A DNA stretch of 64,000 nt. It comes from Cannabis sativa (taxonomy: Eukaryota > Streptophyta > Magnoliopsida > Rosales > Cannabaceae). Numbering within the stretch: the first letter of the stretch is position 1; each line of letters begins with the position of its first letter. The translations under genes were made by a program, and so were the position numbers. The stretch is from the NCBI RefSeq assembly GCF_029168945.1, contig NC_083602.1, positions 72,684,600 through 72,748,599 of the forward strand. The letters run 5' to 3'. Below the pieces are notes generated by a model. That model saw only the letters and a list, made by a program, of their open reading frames with translations, was not told the DNA's origin and made no database searches. Of the stretch, positions 1-12,095 are shown in pieces.

Positions 1-1061
1 TTTTGCAATTTTGTAGTTTTATCATTTCTGCATCTCATTTTCTCAAAAACGCCAATTTTCAAATTCAACCATTTAAATGCCAATTCTAACTATTTAATAA
101 CTATAAATAATTATTAAATAATATTGTCATTTATCATATTTATTAATTAAACCATACAAAGTACCATAATTAACAAATATGCCCTAAAAACTCTTTCTTA
201 ACAATTTCGCCCTTACTTAGTGAAAAATTAACAAATAGACATAGTCTAATTTGAGAATTATAATTGATTAATCAAATGAATTATATGAGTCTTACAAGTA
301 ATATTATCTCAACTAGTGGGGGGACCATGGGCCCATATAACCGAGCTTCCAATAAGAATATCCAGAATTTATAATCTAAATTCACTAACTTATTAATTCT
401 TTGTTGAATCCACGCATAGAACTTAGAATTGCACTCTCAGTAGATAGAATGCTCTATATGTTCCACCATATAGACACATCATTAGTTATCCATTGTTATA
501 ATCCTAATTTGATCAATGATCCTCTATATGAATGATCTTTACTGTAAAGGGATTAGATTACCGTTACACCCTACAATGTATTTTATCCTTAAAACACTTA
601 ACCCTATATAAATGATATTTCAGCTTATGTGAAATGAGTACTCCACCATTTCTTTTCGTTTGGTGAAGCTCGAAAGAGCTCATCCTTTACTTACTATTCG
701 CCAGATAGAAGCTATAGATTCCATGTTTATGTTAGCGCTCCCACTCAATTGCACTACCGTGTTCCCAAAATGTACGTGTCACCCTGACCCAAAAGTAGGC
801 TTAACTAACAAATTAAAGAACACGAATAACACTCTTGAGATTGAGCCTAATCATAACAGGATTAAGAACATTTGATCTAGGATAAACTAGGCGATATTGA
901 CTTGAATAGATATTACGGTAAGTTTAATAAATCTAAGTAAAAGTTCAATATCGGTCCCTTCCGATGCATACTCCATGCATCCAACCTGAGCTTTACTTTA
1001 ACCAATGCTCTGGAGAGAACATAGCATTTCTCCAAATGCAAGTAAACTCTGTTGTAGAATC
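1..1061 (-). repeat. 3' LTR of element B, first part
   Basis: This piece matches 17100-18175 of the 5' LTR of B almost base for base, including the 'catttctgcatctc' variant that separates this subfamily from A2. It stops at 'gttgtaga', where A2 begins, and resumes at 11131 with 'attatcatatcag'. Joined across the insertion it restores the order seen in the uninterrupted LTR at 18160-18190. Small antisense frames here (for example 660-875) recur in every LTR of the family and are not treated as genes. Confidence 0.85.
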
Positions 1062-2945
1062 TGTTGGAAATTATTTTACCAGGATCTTAGATCTACTCAC
1101 AAGTATGTTTATTAACATCCTAAATATGAACTTTCTAAAACGATAAAATAAACACATATAAAGTTTAAGAAACCTTACATTGGGTGCAGCGGAATAATAT
1201 GACTCCTTCCGTTCAGATATCTAGCCCTTGATTCCTTTCTGTAGCAGAGCATTATCAATATCTGAACCTGGATCTCTTTCTCTGAATCTTTTATGCTGAA
1301 ACTCCTTTGCTGATGATCTTTCTTCACGATCTTCCTCACTATGATTGAGGTATCACTTGATGTGTGTGGGCACTACTCTAATCACTAAGAGAGGTTCGAA
1401 ATATTGAGGAAGAAAAGAGAGAGAGAGTGGCGGCTAGAGAAGAGAGTGGAAGCTCAGGTTTTTCTGATTCAGAAAGTGTGTTATTTTCCTGAAGCCTTCA
1501 CTATCTATTTATAGCATTCCTCTAGGGTTTGATTTGAATTATATGGCATTAAAATAATGAAAAAATCATTTAAAAAAGATGACATAAGTGGCCGGCCCTA
1601 GGATAGGTGGACTGGGCCTTGATTTTTGCAATTTTGCAATTTTAACACCTTTTGTATCTGATTTTCTCAAAAATGCCAATTTCCTAATTCAATCATTTAA
1701 ATGCCAATTCTAACTATTTAATAACTATAAATAATTATTAAATAATATTGTCATTTATCATATTTATTAATTGAACCATACAAAGTATCATAATTAACAA
1801 ATATGCCCCTATAAACTCTTTCTTTACAATTTCGCCCTTACTTAGTGAAAATTTCACAAATAGACATAGTCTAACTTGTGAATTATAATTGATTAATCAA
1901 AACCAATTACATGAGTCTTACAAGCAATATTATCTCAACTAGTGGGGGGACCATGGGTCTATATAACCGAGCTTCCAATAAGTAGATCAAGAATTTAGCA
2001 CTAAAATTCACTAACTTATTAATTCTTCGTTGAATCCACGCATAGAACTTAGAATTGCACTCTCAGTATATAGAATGCTCTATATGTTCCACCATATAGA
2101 CACATCATTAGTTATCCATTGTTATAATCCTAATGTGATCAATGATCCTCTATATGAATGATCTACACTGTAAAGGGATTAAATTACCGTTACACCCTAC
2201 AATGTATTTATTCCTTAAAACACTTGACCCCGTATAAATGATATTTCAGCTAATGTGAAATGAGTACTCCACCATTTATGTTCGTTTGGTCAAGCTCGAA
2301 GGAGATCATCCTTTGCTTACTATTCGCCAGATAGAAGCTATAGATTCCATGTTTATGATAGCGCTCCCACTCAATTGCACTACCGTGTTCCCAAAATGTA
2401 CGTATCACCCTGACCTAAAAGTAGGCTTAACTAACAAATCAAAGAACACGAATAGCCTTTCAAGATTGAGCCTAATCATAACAGGATTAAGAACATTTGA
2501 TCTAGGATCAACTAGGCGATATTGACTTGAATAGATTTTACGGTAAGTTTAATTAAATCTAAGTCAAAGTTCAATATCGGTCCCTTCCAATGCATACTCC
2601 ATGCATCCAACCTGAGCTTTACTTTAACCAATGCTCTGGAAAGAACATAGCACTTCTCCAAATGCAAGTAAACTCTGTTGTAGATTATCATATCAGTAAA
2701 ACCCTATGTCTGATAAATCTAGGAAACTTTATTCACATAGTCATGTTTACTTTCCAATGTGTTGACGACACAATAAACAGGATCAAGTATGTGAAAAGGG
2801 TTTCAGATGAATTTATACATTATATACATATAATCATGAAATAAATCATGTGAACCATGCAACATTAAATGTTAAGTCTGATCTATATTAATAAGTAAAT
2901 CTGATTATATTGAAATGAGTTTTATTTGGGGCATAAAACCCAACA
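1062..2945 (-). repeat. 3' LTR of A2
   Basis: 1884 bp. On the plus strand it reads from TGTTGGAAATTATTTTACC to GGCATAAAACCCAACA, the reverse of the element's own LTR. It is followed directly by the polypurine tract, which marks it as the 3' copy. It matches 9246-11130 nearly completely; small differences are visible near 1275-1300 versus 9460-9485. A TATTTATA block near 1508-1515 is the reverse of the family's TATAAATA box. Confidence 0.9.
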
Positions 2946-2960
2946 AACTCCCACTTGCAC
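2946..2960 (-). other. Polypurine tract of A2
   Basis: On the minus strand this reads GTGCAAGTGGGAGTT immediately before TGTTGGG. The same tract precedes the 3' LTRs at 38091 (C) and, with changes, 49899 (D). It is the expected plus-strand DNA priming site and fixes the orientation. Confidence 0.85.
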
Positions 2961-5650
2961 TAATATAAAACAAAAAGTGCGTTTCAAATAATCTCAACAC
3001 CTTGATATACAAATCAAGTGTAGTAGTAGTAAACTCCTCGTAATAGGATCTGAAAGGTTGAATTAACCACAACCTTTTCTCCACTATTACTCTTCCTTTA
3101 ATCACAAAATCATTGATAATGTGAATTCCTCTCTATATGTCTACTCTCTTGGGATACTGGATTCTATATCTTTGGCAACTACTTTTGGTTAATCAGGAAA
3201 TTAACACTAGTAGTTTAAGGCAATTTGGAATGGTGCCAAAGATGTATAGAACTTTCCTTAGACTGAATAAGTACCTTTCCTGCAGCTTTAACATTCAATC
3301 TCTCTCTGGTAGACCTAGAGACTTCAGATAGGTTTTTACACTTCTCCAAAATCACTATTCCACCCCCAGAGTAATCACCATCTTATCAGAAATATTTACT
3401 AGCACATAGGCAAATTTTGAAATCTGATATGGTGTAGTCTAAGAGTTTTAAACACACCCTTATAGACTAACATATAGTTCCTCTTCTTTATCTTAGGATT
3501 TACTTGATTGTCTTCCAATGTTCTTCTCCTGGATCAATGCGATACCTACTCATTACTCCCACTCAACAACAGTGTCTGGTCTAAGGCATACAAAAGCATA
3601 TCTAAGACCTCTCACTGTTGATGTAAGAAATTCTTTCATGGCTTTATCTTTTCTGGAATAGTTAAGACTTTTCCTTAGATAAATAAAATCTATACCTTAG
3701 AAGTTGTGAAGCTTCTATAGATTGCCATTAGAAAGAAAATGCTTCAGCATCTTACTAAAGTAAGTTGCTTGCATTAGAGTAAATAATTACCAGGTATACC
3801 ACAAGCCATAGGTTTAGATAAACTCAAACCTATAATAGTAGGAACAGGAAGTTTGTTAAGTCCATTGAATAGACTTATAAACAAAATTTCCTTTTATGTC
3901 CTTGTAATAGAAAACTTTAGGTTATTCCATGTGAATGGATTAAACCATAGTTCTATTGGCTTTCTTCTTATTTTCTTATCTTGACAATCCATTACTTGTT
4001 TAAACTCACAATGGATTTTAATCACTAGTGTCTCCCAAGTCATAAGAAGGTGAGTTCCTAGAAACTCTCTCACTACGACAAGGTACCGTTAATTATGTCG
4101 AAGAAAACTAAATGGTATTAACCTCTTTGGTTGTGACAAGACAACAGAGGCAGTGGGATCATCATATATTATATAAGATGATAGAACACTTTTGGAATCA
4201 AGAATTAAATATCTCCTTTATTTTCTACTTGTTTTCAGACTTAGTCATTTTCTTAGAAAAGTAGTATTTGTTTGAACAAACACTTTCTTATCTATTGACA
4301 ATGGGATGGTCCACCCCTAATCATTTAGAATAGCTAACAAACCATGGTTAACAGTTCTAGCTTTTCTTAAGATTTTGATTAGGTCATCCATGAATCTGGT
4401 AATGATTTACGTTAAGTATACAACCATTACATCATTCTGAAATTGTATTACCATAGAAGGAATTAGGCAACGACTAAAAGTAATTCAATCATCAACATGC
4501 CACTCGAAATTTCTGGGGAGGTAAGTTTGGATATAATTCAAAAATCAATTTAATGATCTTTGAACCGCATATCTACTAACTATTTCTCCACCCCTATCGT
4601 TCGCAAGATCTTTAACCACATACCTTAATGGTGTTTAACCATTGCTAGAAATTAATGAAATTTTTCAAACATTTCAAATTTCTTTGCATAAGGTATAATC
4701 TAGAGTTATCGTTTTAAGAATACAACGAAAAACTCATATCCACCCCTGAATGTACATCCATCTGCGAATGAGATGAACTACTTTTAGTGGATATAGGCAT
4801 ATTAACTCTTTGCAGAGATTGATCTTGTCAAATCCATTATGAACAAGATACAAATGCTATAGATTAAAAAAAATGTGGTAGTGTCTATTGATGACATAGG
4901 TTTAGTTACATCAAAGAGTTCTTAGAATACTGCAAGTGGATCCTGGTCACAGAATACCTAACTCATATTCCATACAGTTTTAATCCATTAATAGAAGATG
5001 GATATAAACACTTGAGAAAGTGTAACTGTATTGTATTCTGGAATTAGAAATATAAGAAAATTTCTATTTGGAATCTAAAATTAAAGTCAAAGACTTAAAT
5101 TCAACCAAATTTAATGAGTAATTCTTTCTTGGACCACCACTACTAATACAAACTCTAAGTCAGATTTGTCCATACAAGTAGGAGATTTCTAAGATTGAGG
5201 ATTTATATCAATTGGGAATAGAATTTCGGGGTTATAATCATATGCGTCATTTAATTTCTTAAGAGAAAATATAATGACATGAAATGATTCATAGACCATT
5301 CATCCAATGATATATTTGAAAGCTAATTCGAAATGAATAAGCTAAGAGGAATTAGGATAATTTCGTTTAAAATAAGAATCCAACGATGCTTCGATTAGCG
5401 AAAGTCAAAGTAATCTTATTTATATAATCTTCTTGTTTCATATCGTAAAAATACTAGTCTAAGGTGTCATCAATTGATGAACAGCTAGATGTCGCATATA
5501 CAATATTTATCTTTCGAGATCTAACACTATTATGTATGTCTAATGGTGAAAATCCATTAGGGATTTATCTCATTAGATAAACAAGCCAAGTTAGACCAAC
5601 AATGAAGATTCGAAATTAAACTACAACTTAATAACAGAAAATAACATGGT
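2961..5650 (-). pseudogene. Eroded Copia gag-pol remnant of A2
   Basis: No open frame survives, but Copia landmarks remain on the minus strand. At 4564-4610 a stretch reads close to the integrase motif LRTDRGGE, followed by IVSRYAV. One base is missing compared with the copies at 36430 and 48233. At 2990-3105 a stretch reads VIKGRVIVEKRLW and then LDLYIKVLRLFE just before the polypurine tract, which resembles the RNase H tail of plant Copia elements. Only about 2.7 kb lies between leader and 3' LTR, against roughly 4 kb for a full Copia gag-pol, so parts are deleted. C (35400-38080) and D share the same eroded sequence. It cannot make working protein. Confidence 0.7.
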
Positions 5651-8600
5651 TCAATATAAATTCATACACAATTCAGAAATTATAAACATATAGTAAGTAG
5701 GAATGACAAGTGAAAATACTAAAACTTACAATCCTAAATAATTTCCAAGGTTTTCAACAAACTGATATCAGTGTCCCGTTTAGGCGAGAGTCAAAGCTAC
5801 CATTCATTGAATAGAGTTGTCAGCTCGTCTAAAATGTTAAACATTCTAGCAACCTTTTATTCGATCAAGATTGGAATTCAGCGTTGTCCCGTTTAGGCGA
5901 GAGTCAAGGCAATTCTATCTTATGAGCTTCCACCATTGTTTCATAATTTGCAAGTCAAGTATGGTCGCCACCATTAGGGTGATCCATACCATACAAAACA
6001 CTTACAAACTACTTATCATGCGAGGTTAAACGGTGCGAAATTGCTAATGAACGTTCCTCCATTAGGGAGGATTACTCACTAAAACAAACGCGGTGTAAAA
6101 CCCACAATGGAGATCGAATGTCTCTATAATAAAGCTCATTATTTGAAAAGAGTTGTATTTTCTTTTATTCTCTTTATTTATTCTATTTATTTTAAATATA
6201 TATTTATTTAATTAAAATTTCCAATTTAGAATGAAAAATTCTAAATATAAATTTTAATTTAATATTTATAAATTTTACTTAGATGGATATGAAAATAACA
6301 TGAATTATTTCCATCTTAGTAATAATTTCCAATAAATATTTAGAAAAAAAATATTTAAGTTGTTACAAAATTAAATTAATTTACAACTCAAATTTAATTT
6401 TCTATAAATATATATTGCATTTCGAAAAATTAAAGTATATAAGAATACAATTTTCGAAAAATGCATATTAAAATAAAAAATAAATCCTGGAAAAATTATT
6501 CTAATTTAATGTTGGCCCAAAATTAATTAATAAAATTAATTTACAACAAAAAATATAATTTTCCTATTTAATTAAATATATAAGAAAAATTACAAATATT
6601 TAAGTATGATGATGAAAATCAACTTAAATATTAATTTTCTATTTAATTAAATACACTAGAAAAATACTTTAAGCAAAAATATCACCTATCTAGATTTTCC
6701 TTTGACTAATTAATTCTATTTCTAATAATATACTTTAATTCAATTTATTTTAAATTAATCAATAAATGAAAAAATCATTGATTTAAGTTGATCCAAGAAT
6801 TAATTAAAATAATTAATTTACAACTTAATCTATTTTTCAAGATAAAATTCGAAATTCTAGCATTTAAGAAATGCAATTTCGAAAATTGATTAATAAAATA
6901 AAGAAAAAATATATTTTGAAAATTATTTAAATTTAGTTGAAAAATTAAATTTCAACTAAAAATAATTTTCTATTTAATTAAATGTCATGAAAAAGAAATA
7001 TTTAAGTATGATGATAAAATCAACTTAGATATTTAATTTTCAAATTAATTAAATGTATTAAATTCAAGAAATAAATAATTAAGTGTAGAGAAGACTTAAT
7101 TATTAATCTCTAGTTTAATACTAGGAAAAATATACTTAAAATAAATTGTACCAAAATTAATTATTTAAATAATTAATTTCACAATTTATAATATTTTCCT
7201 ATTTAATATTAGAAATAATAAGTAGTCTAGAAATAACTATCTAGAAAATATCTTATTTGACTAAGTATCTTTTCCACAAAATTTGAAAAAATATCTAATT
7301 TAAGTTGTACTAGAAAAATCTAGAACTTAAATATTTTCAAATTTAAATTTAATTAAATATCAAAAATTAAGTTGTAACCACTTAATTTGAAAATATTCCA
7401 TTTTAAGTTAATATTTGAAAAGATATTAACTTAAAAAAAATATCTAAAGAATCTTAATAACCAATGCCTAAAATTCCTCAACTTAGTTTTGAAATTTTGA
7501 ATTCAAAAGATATTCAGATTTAAGTTGGTTAGTTGAAGATAACTAAATATCAACTTAAATAGGAATATTTAATGAAAAATTTAAATTAAGCTCCAGAAAG
7601 AATCTAGATGGTTATAACTCTATATTTAATTAAATACAAGAAAATACATATAGTTTAGCTTAGAATAAAAAATTCTTTAAACTATATTTTTCTTAAATTA
7701 ATTTCAAAATAAATGAAATTAATTATGTTGCTAATCAATTTTATTAGGTTAAACTAGTTTAATTAACCTAGTACAGTCATTCAAATCAGCAAATGGGCCT
7801 TCACAATTGGGGTGGTTTGTGTGAGGGGGTGCTGGGTTCAGTATGTCGTACCCACTTCTATGGCTCCCAACTCTCACACAAGGCCCAAAAGAGAGGAATT
7901 TAACCTTAATAAGAACAACTGTTATTCATTGAATAAGCCCAATAACTAAATGGGCCTAAATAAATTCTATCAAGAACTATGATAATTTATTTTAGCAACA
8001 ACAACCTATATGTATCTATAATCAAATTAAACACATAGGCTCACACAGGCACACTTTGGATGGGTCCTATCATGTTGCTAGGTCATACACAGATGAAAGA
8101 AGATTGTAAAATTTACCTGTTACAAATTATTAACTTGACCAAGGGAGCCATCAGATCATTAGATCTGGCAAAAAGTAACCATGGCTATTTGCAATCAAGT
8201 AATAATAGGTTTTGAAAACTTACAAACAAGCTAAAACACATACTCCTGCAACAGGGTTAGTTGGATAGTTGGATGTAGGATTTATTTAATTTTAAATTAA
8301 ATATTTAATTTCGAAAATAATTAATTAAATAAAAAAATAATTTTTCGAAAAATTTAAAAAAAAATTTGAAAAATTCGAAATTTTTTTTTTTTTTAAAAAA
8401 AAATAAAATTTAAAATTAAACCTACAATTTTTGAAAAATTAGGTTTCAACCAACCTAAATATCATTTCAAAAAAAAATTTGCTAACTACTTTTAAATTTT
8501 AAATGTTATTTTATAAATAAAAATTAAATTAAAAATCAGAAAAGATAAATAAATATCTTTTTCAAATTTTAAATTTAATTTAAATAAATAAAATAACAAA

Positions 8601-9231
8601 ATTTAAAAAATTAGCAAAATATCTTATATCATTTAAAAATTACATAATTATAAATATCTTATTTTTAAATTTAAAATAAGATAAGATATAATCAAATTTT
8701 AAAATAAGATAGATTTTTAAGCAAAAAGATAAATACTAATTCTATTCGAATTCAAATTACACTAATATCTTGAATTAATTTAAAAAAAATTAAATTAATT
8801 CAAAATGATAATTAGAATTGAATTAGGAATAGTAATAGTATATATACAAAACAATACAAAAAATTGGAAGTTAATTCCATGAAAAAGTATGAAAAATTGA
8901 AGAAAAAGGAAAAAATCCGAAACTGTACGGACAGTTCTGCGATCGCAGGAAACTATCAAGACAAAATTTCCGATTTTGTCAAATCTTCAAAAAATCATAA
9001 CTAATTCAAATAAAATCCAAATTGAGTTCTGTAAAAGGCTAACTTGCTTAATTTTTTCCATACTATCCAATAAAAATAATTCCAGAGATAAAATCGCAAT
9101 TATTTTTCACGAAAATTTCACAAACATCAATCAATCATCAAATAACACTCAATACAACATGATACCATCCAAAGAACATACAAACAATCGTTTTAAAGTC
9201 CAAATTACATGTAAGTAAATCAATTACCATG
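5651..9231 (-). other. Long untranslated leader of A2
   Basis: About 3.6 kb between the primer site and the gag remnant, without coding signal. It contains the palindrome CTGCGATCGCAG at 8937-8948, an extremely AT-rich block at 6150-7750, and two direct repeats of about 22 bp at 5773 and 5886. The AT-rich block has recurring units around 'atttaattaaat' and 'aagtatgatgat'. The same order occurs in C (31779-35400) and partly in B. Long leaders are common in non-autonomous large LTR elements. The conservation suggests a role in RNA packaging or dimerisation, but that is inference. Confidence 0.6.
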
Positions 9232-9243
9232 GCTCTGATACCA
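9232..9243 (-). other. Primer binding site of A2 (initiator tRNA-Met type)
   Basis: The minus strand reads TGGTATCAGAGC, the standard plant LTR-element site complementary to the 3' end of initiator tRNA-Met. It is separated from the 5' LTR end by two bases. It proves that 9246-11130 is the 5' LTR. Confidence 0.9.
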
Positions 9244-9245
9244 GT

Positions 9246-11130
9246 TATTGGAAATTATTTTACCAGGATCTTAGATCTACTCACAAGTATGTTTATTAAC
9301 ATCCTAAATATGAACTTTCTAAAACGATAAAATAAACACATATAAAGTTTAAGAAACCTTACATTGGGTGCAGCGGAATAATATGACTCCTTCCGTTCAG
9401 ATATCTAGCCCTTGATTCCTTTCTGTAGCAGAGCATTATCAATATCTGAACCCGGATCTCTTCTCTCGAATCTTTTATCTTTGAAACTCCTTTGCTGATG
9501 ATCTTTCTTCACGATCTTCCTCACTATGATTGAGGTATCACTTGATGTGTGTGGGCACTACTCTAATCACTAAGAGAGGTTCGAAATATTGAGGAAGAAA
9601 AGAGAGAGAGAGTGGCGGCTAGAGAAGAGAGTGGAAGCTCAGGTTTTTCTGATTCAGAAAGTGTGTTATTTTCCTGAAGCCTTCACTATCTATTTATAGC
9701 ATTCCTCTAGGGTTTGATTTGAATTATATGGCATTAAAATAATGAAAAAATCATTTAAAAAAGATGACATAAGTGGCCGGCCCTAGGATAGGTGGACTGG
9801 GCCTTGATTTTTGCAATTTTGCAATTTTAACACCTTTTGTATCTGATTTTCTCAAAAATGCCAATTTCCTAATTCAATCATTTAAATGCCAATTCTAACT
9901 ATTTAATAACTATAAATAATTATTAAATAATATTGTCATTTATCATATTTATTAATTGAACCATACAAAGTATCATAATTAACAAATATGCCCCTATAAA
10001 CTCTTTCTTTACAATTTCGCCCTTACTTAGTGAAAATTTCACAAATAGACATAGTCTAACTTGTGAATTATAATTGATTAATCAAAACCAATTACATGAG
10101 TCTTACAAGCAATATTATCTCAACTAGTGGGGGGACCATGGGTCTATATAACCGAGCTTCCAATAAGTAGATCAAGAATTTAGCACTAAAATTCACTAAC
10201 TTATTAATTCTTCGTTGAATCCACGCATAGAACTTAGAATTGCACTCTCAGTATATAGAATGCTCTATATGTTCCACCATATAGACACATCATTAGTTAT
10301 CCATTGTTATAATCCTAATGTGATCAATGATCCTCTATATGAATGATCTACACTGTAAAGGGATTAAATTACCGTTACACCCTACAATGTATTTATTCCT
10401 TAAAACACTTGACCCCGTATAAATGATATTTCAGCTAATGTGAAATGAGTACTCCACCATTTATGTTCGTTTGGTCAAGCTCGAAGGAGATCATCCTTTG
10501 CTTACTATTCGCCAGATAGAAGCTATAGATTCCATGTTTATGATAGCGCTCCCACTCAATTGCACTACCGTGTTCCCAAAATGTACGTATCACCCTGACC
10601 TAAAAGTAGGCTTAACTAACAAATCAAAGAACACGAATAGCCTTTCAAGATTGAGCCTAATCATAACAGGATTAAGAACATTTGATCTAGGATCAACTAG
10701 GCGATATTGACTTGAATAGATTTTACGGTAAGTTTAATTAAATCTAAGTCAAAGTTCAATATCGGTCCCTTCCAATGCATACTCCATGCATCCAACCTGA
10801 GCTTTACTTTAACCAATGCTCTGGAAAGAACATAGCACTTCTCCAAATGCAAGTAAACTCTGTTGTAGATTATCATATCAGTAAAACCCTATGTCTGATA
10901 AATCTAGGAAACTTTATTCACATAGTCATGTTTACTTTCCAATGTGTTGACGACACAATAAACAGGATCAAGTATGTGAAAAGGGTTTCAGATGAATTTA
11001 TACATTATATACATATAATCATGAAATAAATCATGTGAACCATGCAACATTAAATGTTAAGTCTGATCTATATTAATAAGTAAATCTGATTATATTGAAA
11101 TGAGTTTTATTTGGGGCATAAAACCCAACA
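9246..11130 (-). repeat. 5' LTR of A2
   Basis: 1885 bp, the partner of 1062-2945. The inner end is changed from TGTTGG to TATTGG. It holds the promoter box at 9691-9698 and ends at 11130 (..AACCCAACA), after which the interrupted LTR of B resumes. Antisense frames of 79 and 84 codons at 10471-10710 and 10775-11029 are identical to those in the other LTR. Confidence 0.9.
9691..9698 (-). promoter_or_regulatory. TATA box in the A2 5' LTR
   Basis: TATAAATA on the minus strand inside GCTATAAATAGATAGTGAAG. It lies about 450 bp from the inner LTR end, where the retroelement promoter is expected. The same box recurs near 16999-17006 (B), 31295 (C 5' LTR, one base changed after it) and 39521 (C 3' LTR). 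Confidence 0.65.
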
Positions 11131-11389
11131 ATTATCATATCAGTAAAACCCTGTGTCTGATAAATCTAGGAATCTTTATTCACATAGTCATGTTTACTTT
11201 CCAATGTGTTGACAAAACAATAAACAGGATCAAGTATGTGAAAAGGGTTTCAGATGAATTTATAAATCAAATAGACAAGCAATGGATAAGATGAACCAAA
11301 ACATACACAAATGAATGAAAAATACTTCTGTTTCTTTATTGATGTTGAATAAAATGGATTACATTGAAATGGAGTTTTATTTAGGGCAT
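11131..11389 (-). repeat. 3' LTR of element B, second part
   Basis: Continuation of the LTR broken by A2. It matches 18176-18434 of the 5' LTR closely. The last 11 bases (..AAAACCCAACA) and the polypurine tract are missing: at 11389 the sequence switches to the gag-protease frame. This is the deletion breakpoint that removed pol. Confidence 0.85.
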
Positions 11390-12095
11390 TACCAACTTTG
11401 ACCGACACTAACTCGCCATTACCAACTTTAAGCTTTAACTCTTCTGGAAGCAGACTTTCCCAAGTTTCAAGCAGCTGCAGTGAAGAACATACATGGTTAG
11501 TAGACCCAGAATCAACAATCCAAGTGGATTTTTTGTTCTCTAAAACACATGATTCAAAGACAAAAGCATTACCTTCGTTTGAATTGTTTAGAAGCCGGGA
11601 ACATCGTTCTTCTTGATGTCCCTTTTCATTACAATTCGAACATAGAATATTATGTTTGATAATTGTACTTGAAGAAGCAGCTTTGCTAGAGCCTTCATGC
11701 TTAATCCTTTTCCTCTGATTAAGATTTGCAAACCCAGGAGGACCCGTTGCAATCAGATTCCGTTCATGCGCTCGTAATTCTGCTTCGAGCTTGTCCATGT
11801 CGAAGGAGTTGAAATTGTTGATCATGTAAGAAACAACAAATTCATTATACTCCGGAGGAAGACTATTAAGAATGAATTGGACCCATTGTTCTCTTGATAA
11901 ATCAATTCCTAGTAGATTTGCCTTTTGGAACTTCAGATTCATCATCAACAGGTGCGAGTTTATGCAACTACCAGGATGCATTTTCACACTATAGAGTTCT
12001 TTTGCTAAGATATTAACTAGGAGGGGATCGGGGTGAGGGTTATTCATATTGGCACTACAACGCATCAATAAAACAGAAGTAAGGTTTTGGTTCAT
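11390..12095 (-). pseudogene. Copia gag with CCHC zinc knuckle and start of protease (element B)
   Basis: Open minus-strand frame, read from an ATG at 12095; the frame itself opens slightly earlier. The first ~45 residues do not look like gag. Then LAKELYSVKMHPG..LLMM and LSREQWVQFILNSLPPEY match the UBN2-type gag core of plant Copia elements. A zinc knuckle CSNCNEKGHQEERC (CX2CX4HX4C) lies near residue 170, then WIVDSGSTNHVC, the aspartic protease active site (Asp-Ser-Gly). The frame stays open through LKVGNGELVSVKVG and continues into the LTR, ending at 11250. The N-terminal half of gag and everything after the protease start are missing. The frame has no internal stop, unlike the pol remnants of A2, C and D. 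It could yield an RNA-binding gag fragment, but not particles on its own. Confidence 0.8.

Larger units (their letters stand above)
1062..11130 (-). mobile_element. Copia LTR element 'A2', full length, non-autonomous
   Basis: Complete minus-strand element of about 10.07 kb: 3' LTR 1062-2945, polypurine tract 2946-2960, interior 2961-9231, primer site 9232-9243, 5' LTR 9246-11130. It sits inside the 3' LTR of B. The LTR ends are TGTTGG..CCAACA type; the inner 5' LTR end reads TATTGG. The two LTRs are nearly identical by eye, with the longer antisense frames identical, so insertion was recent. The interior has no frame above about 80 codons and only eroded Copia motifs. The flanks (GAATC left, ATTAT right) do not form a clean 5-bp duplication. 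Compared with the unbroken LTR (gattatc) the left flank appears to have lost two bases. Confidence 0.9.

Noticed and set aside
3137..3331. 64-codon frame, nearly identical at 49512-49706 on the other strand
   Set aside because: It is antisense to eroded Copia pol in A2 and D and is broken in C by one missing base, so it is a shadow of shared repeat sequence and not a gene.
11398..11616. 72-codon plus frame over the B gag-protease
   Set aside because: Antisense to a recognised zinc knuckle and protease motif, so not a gene.
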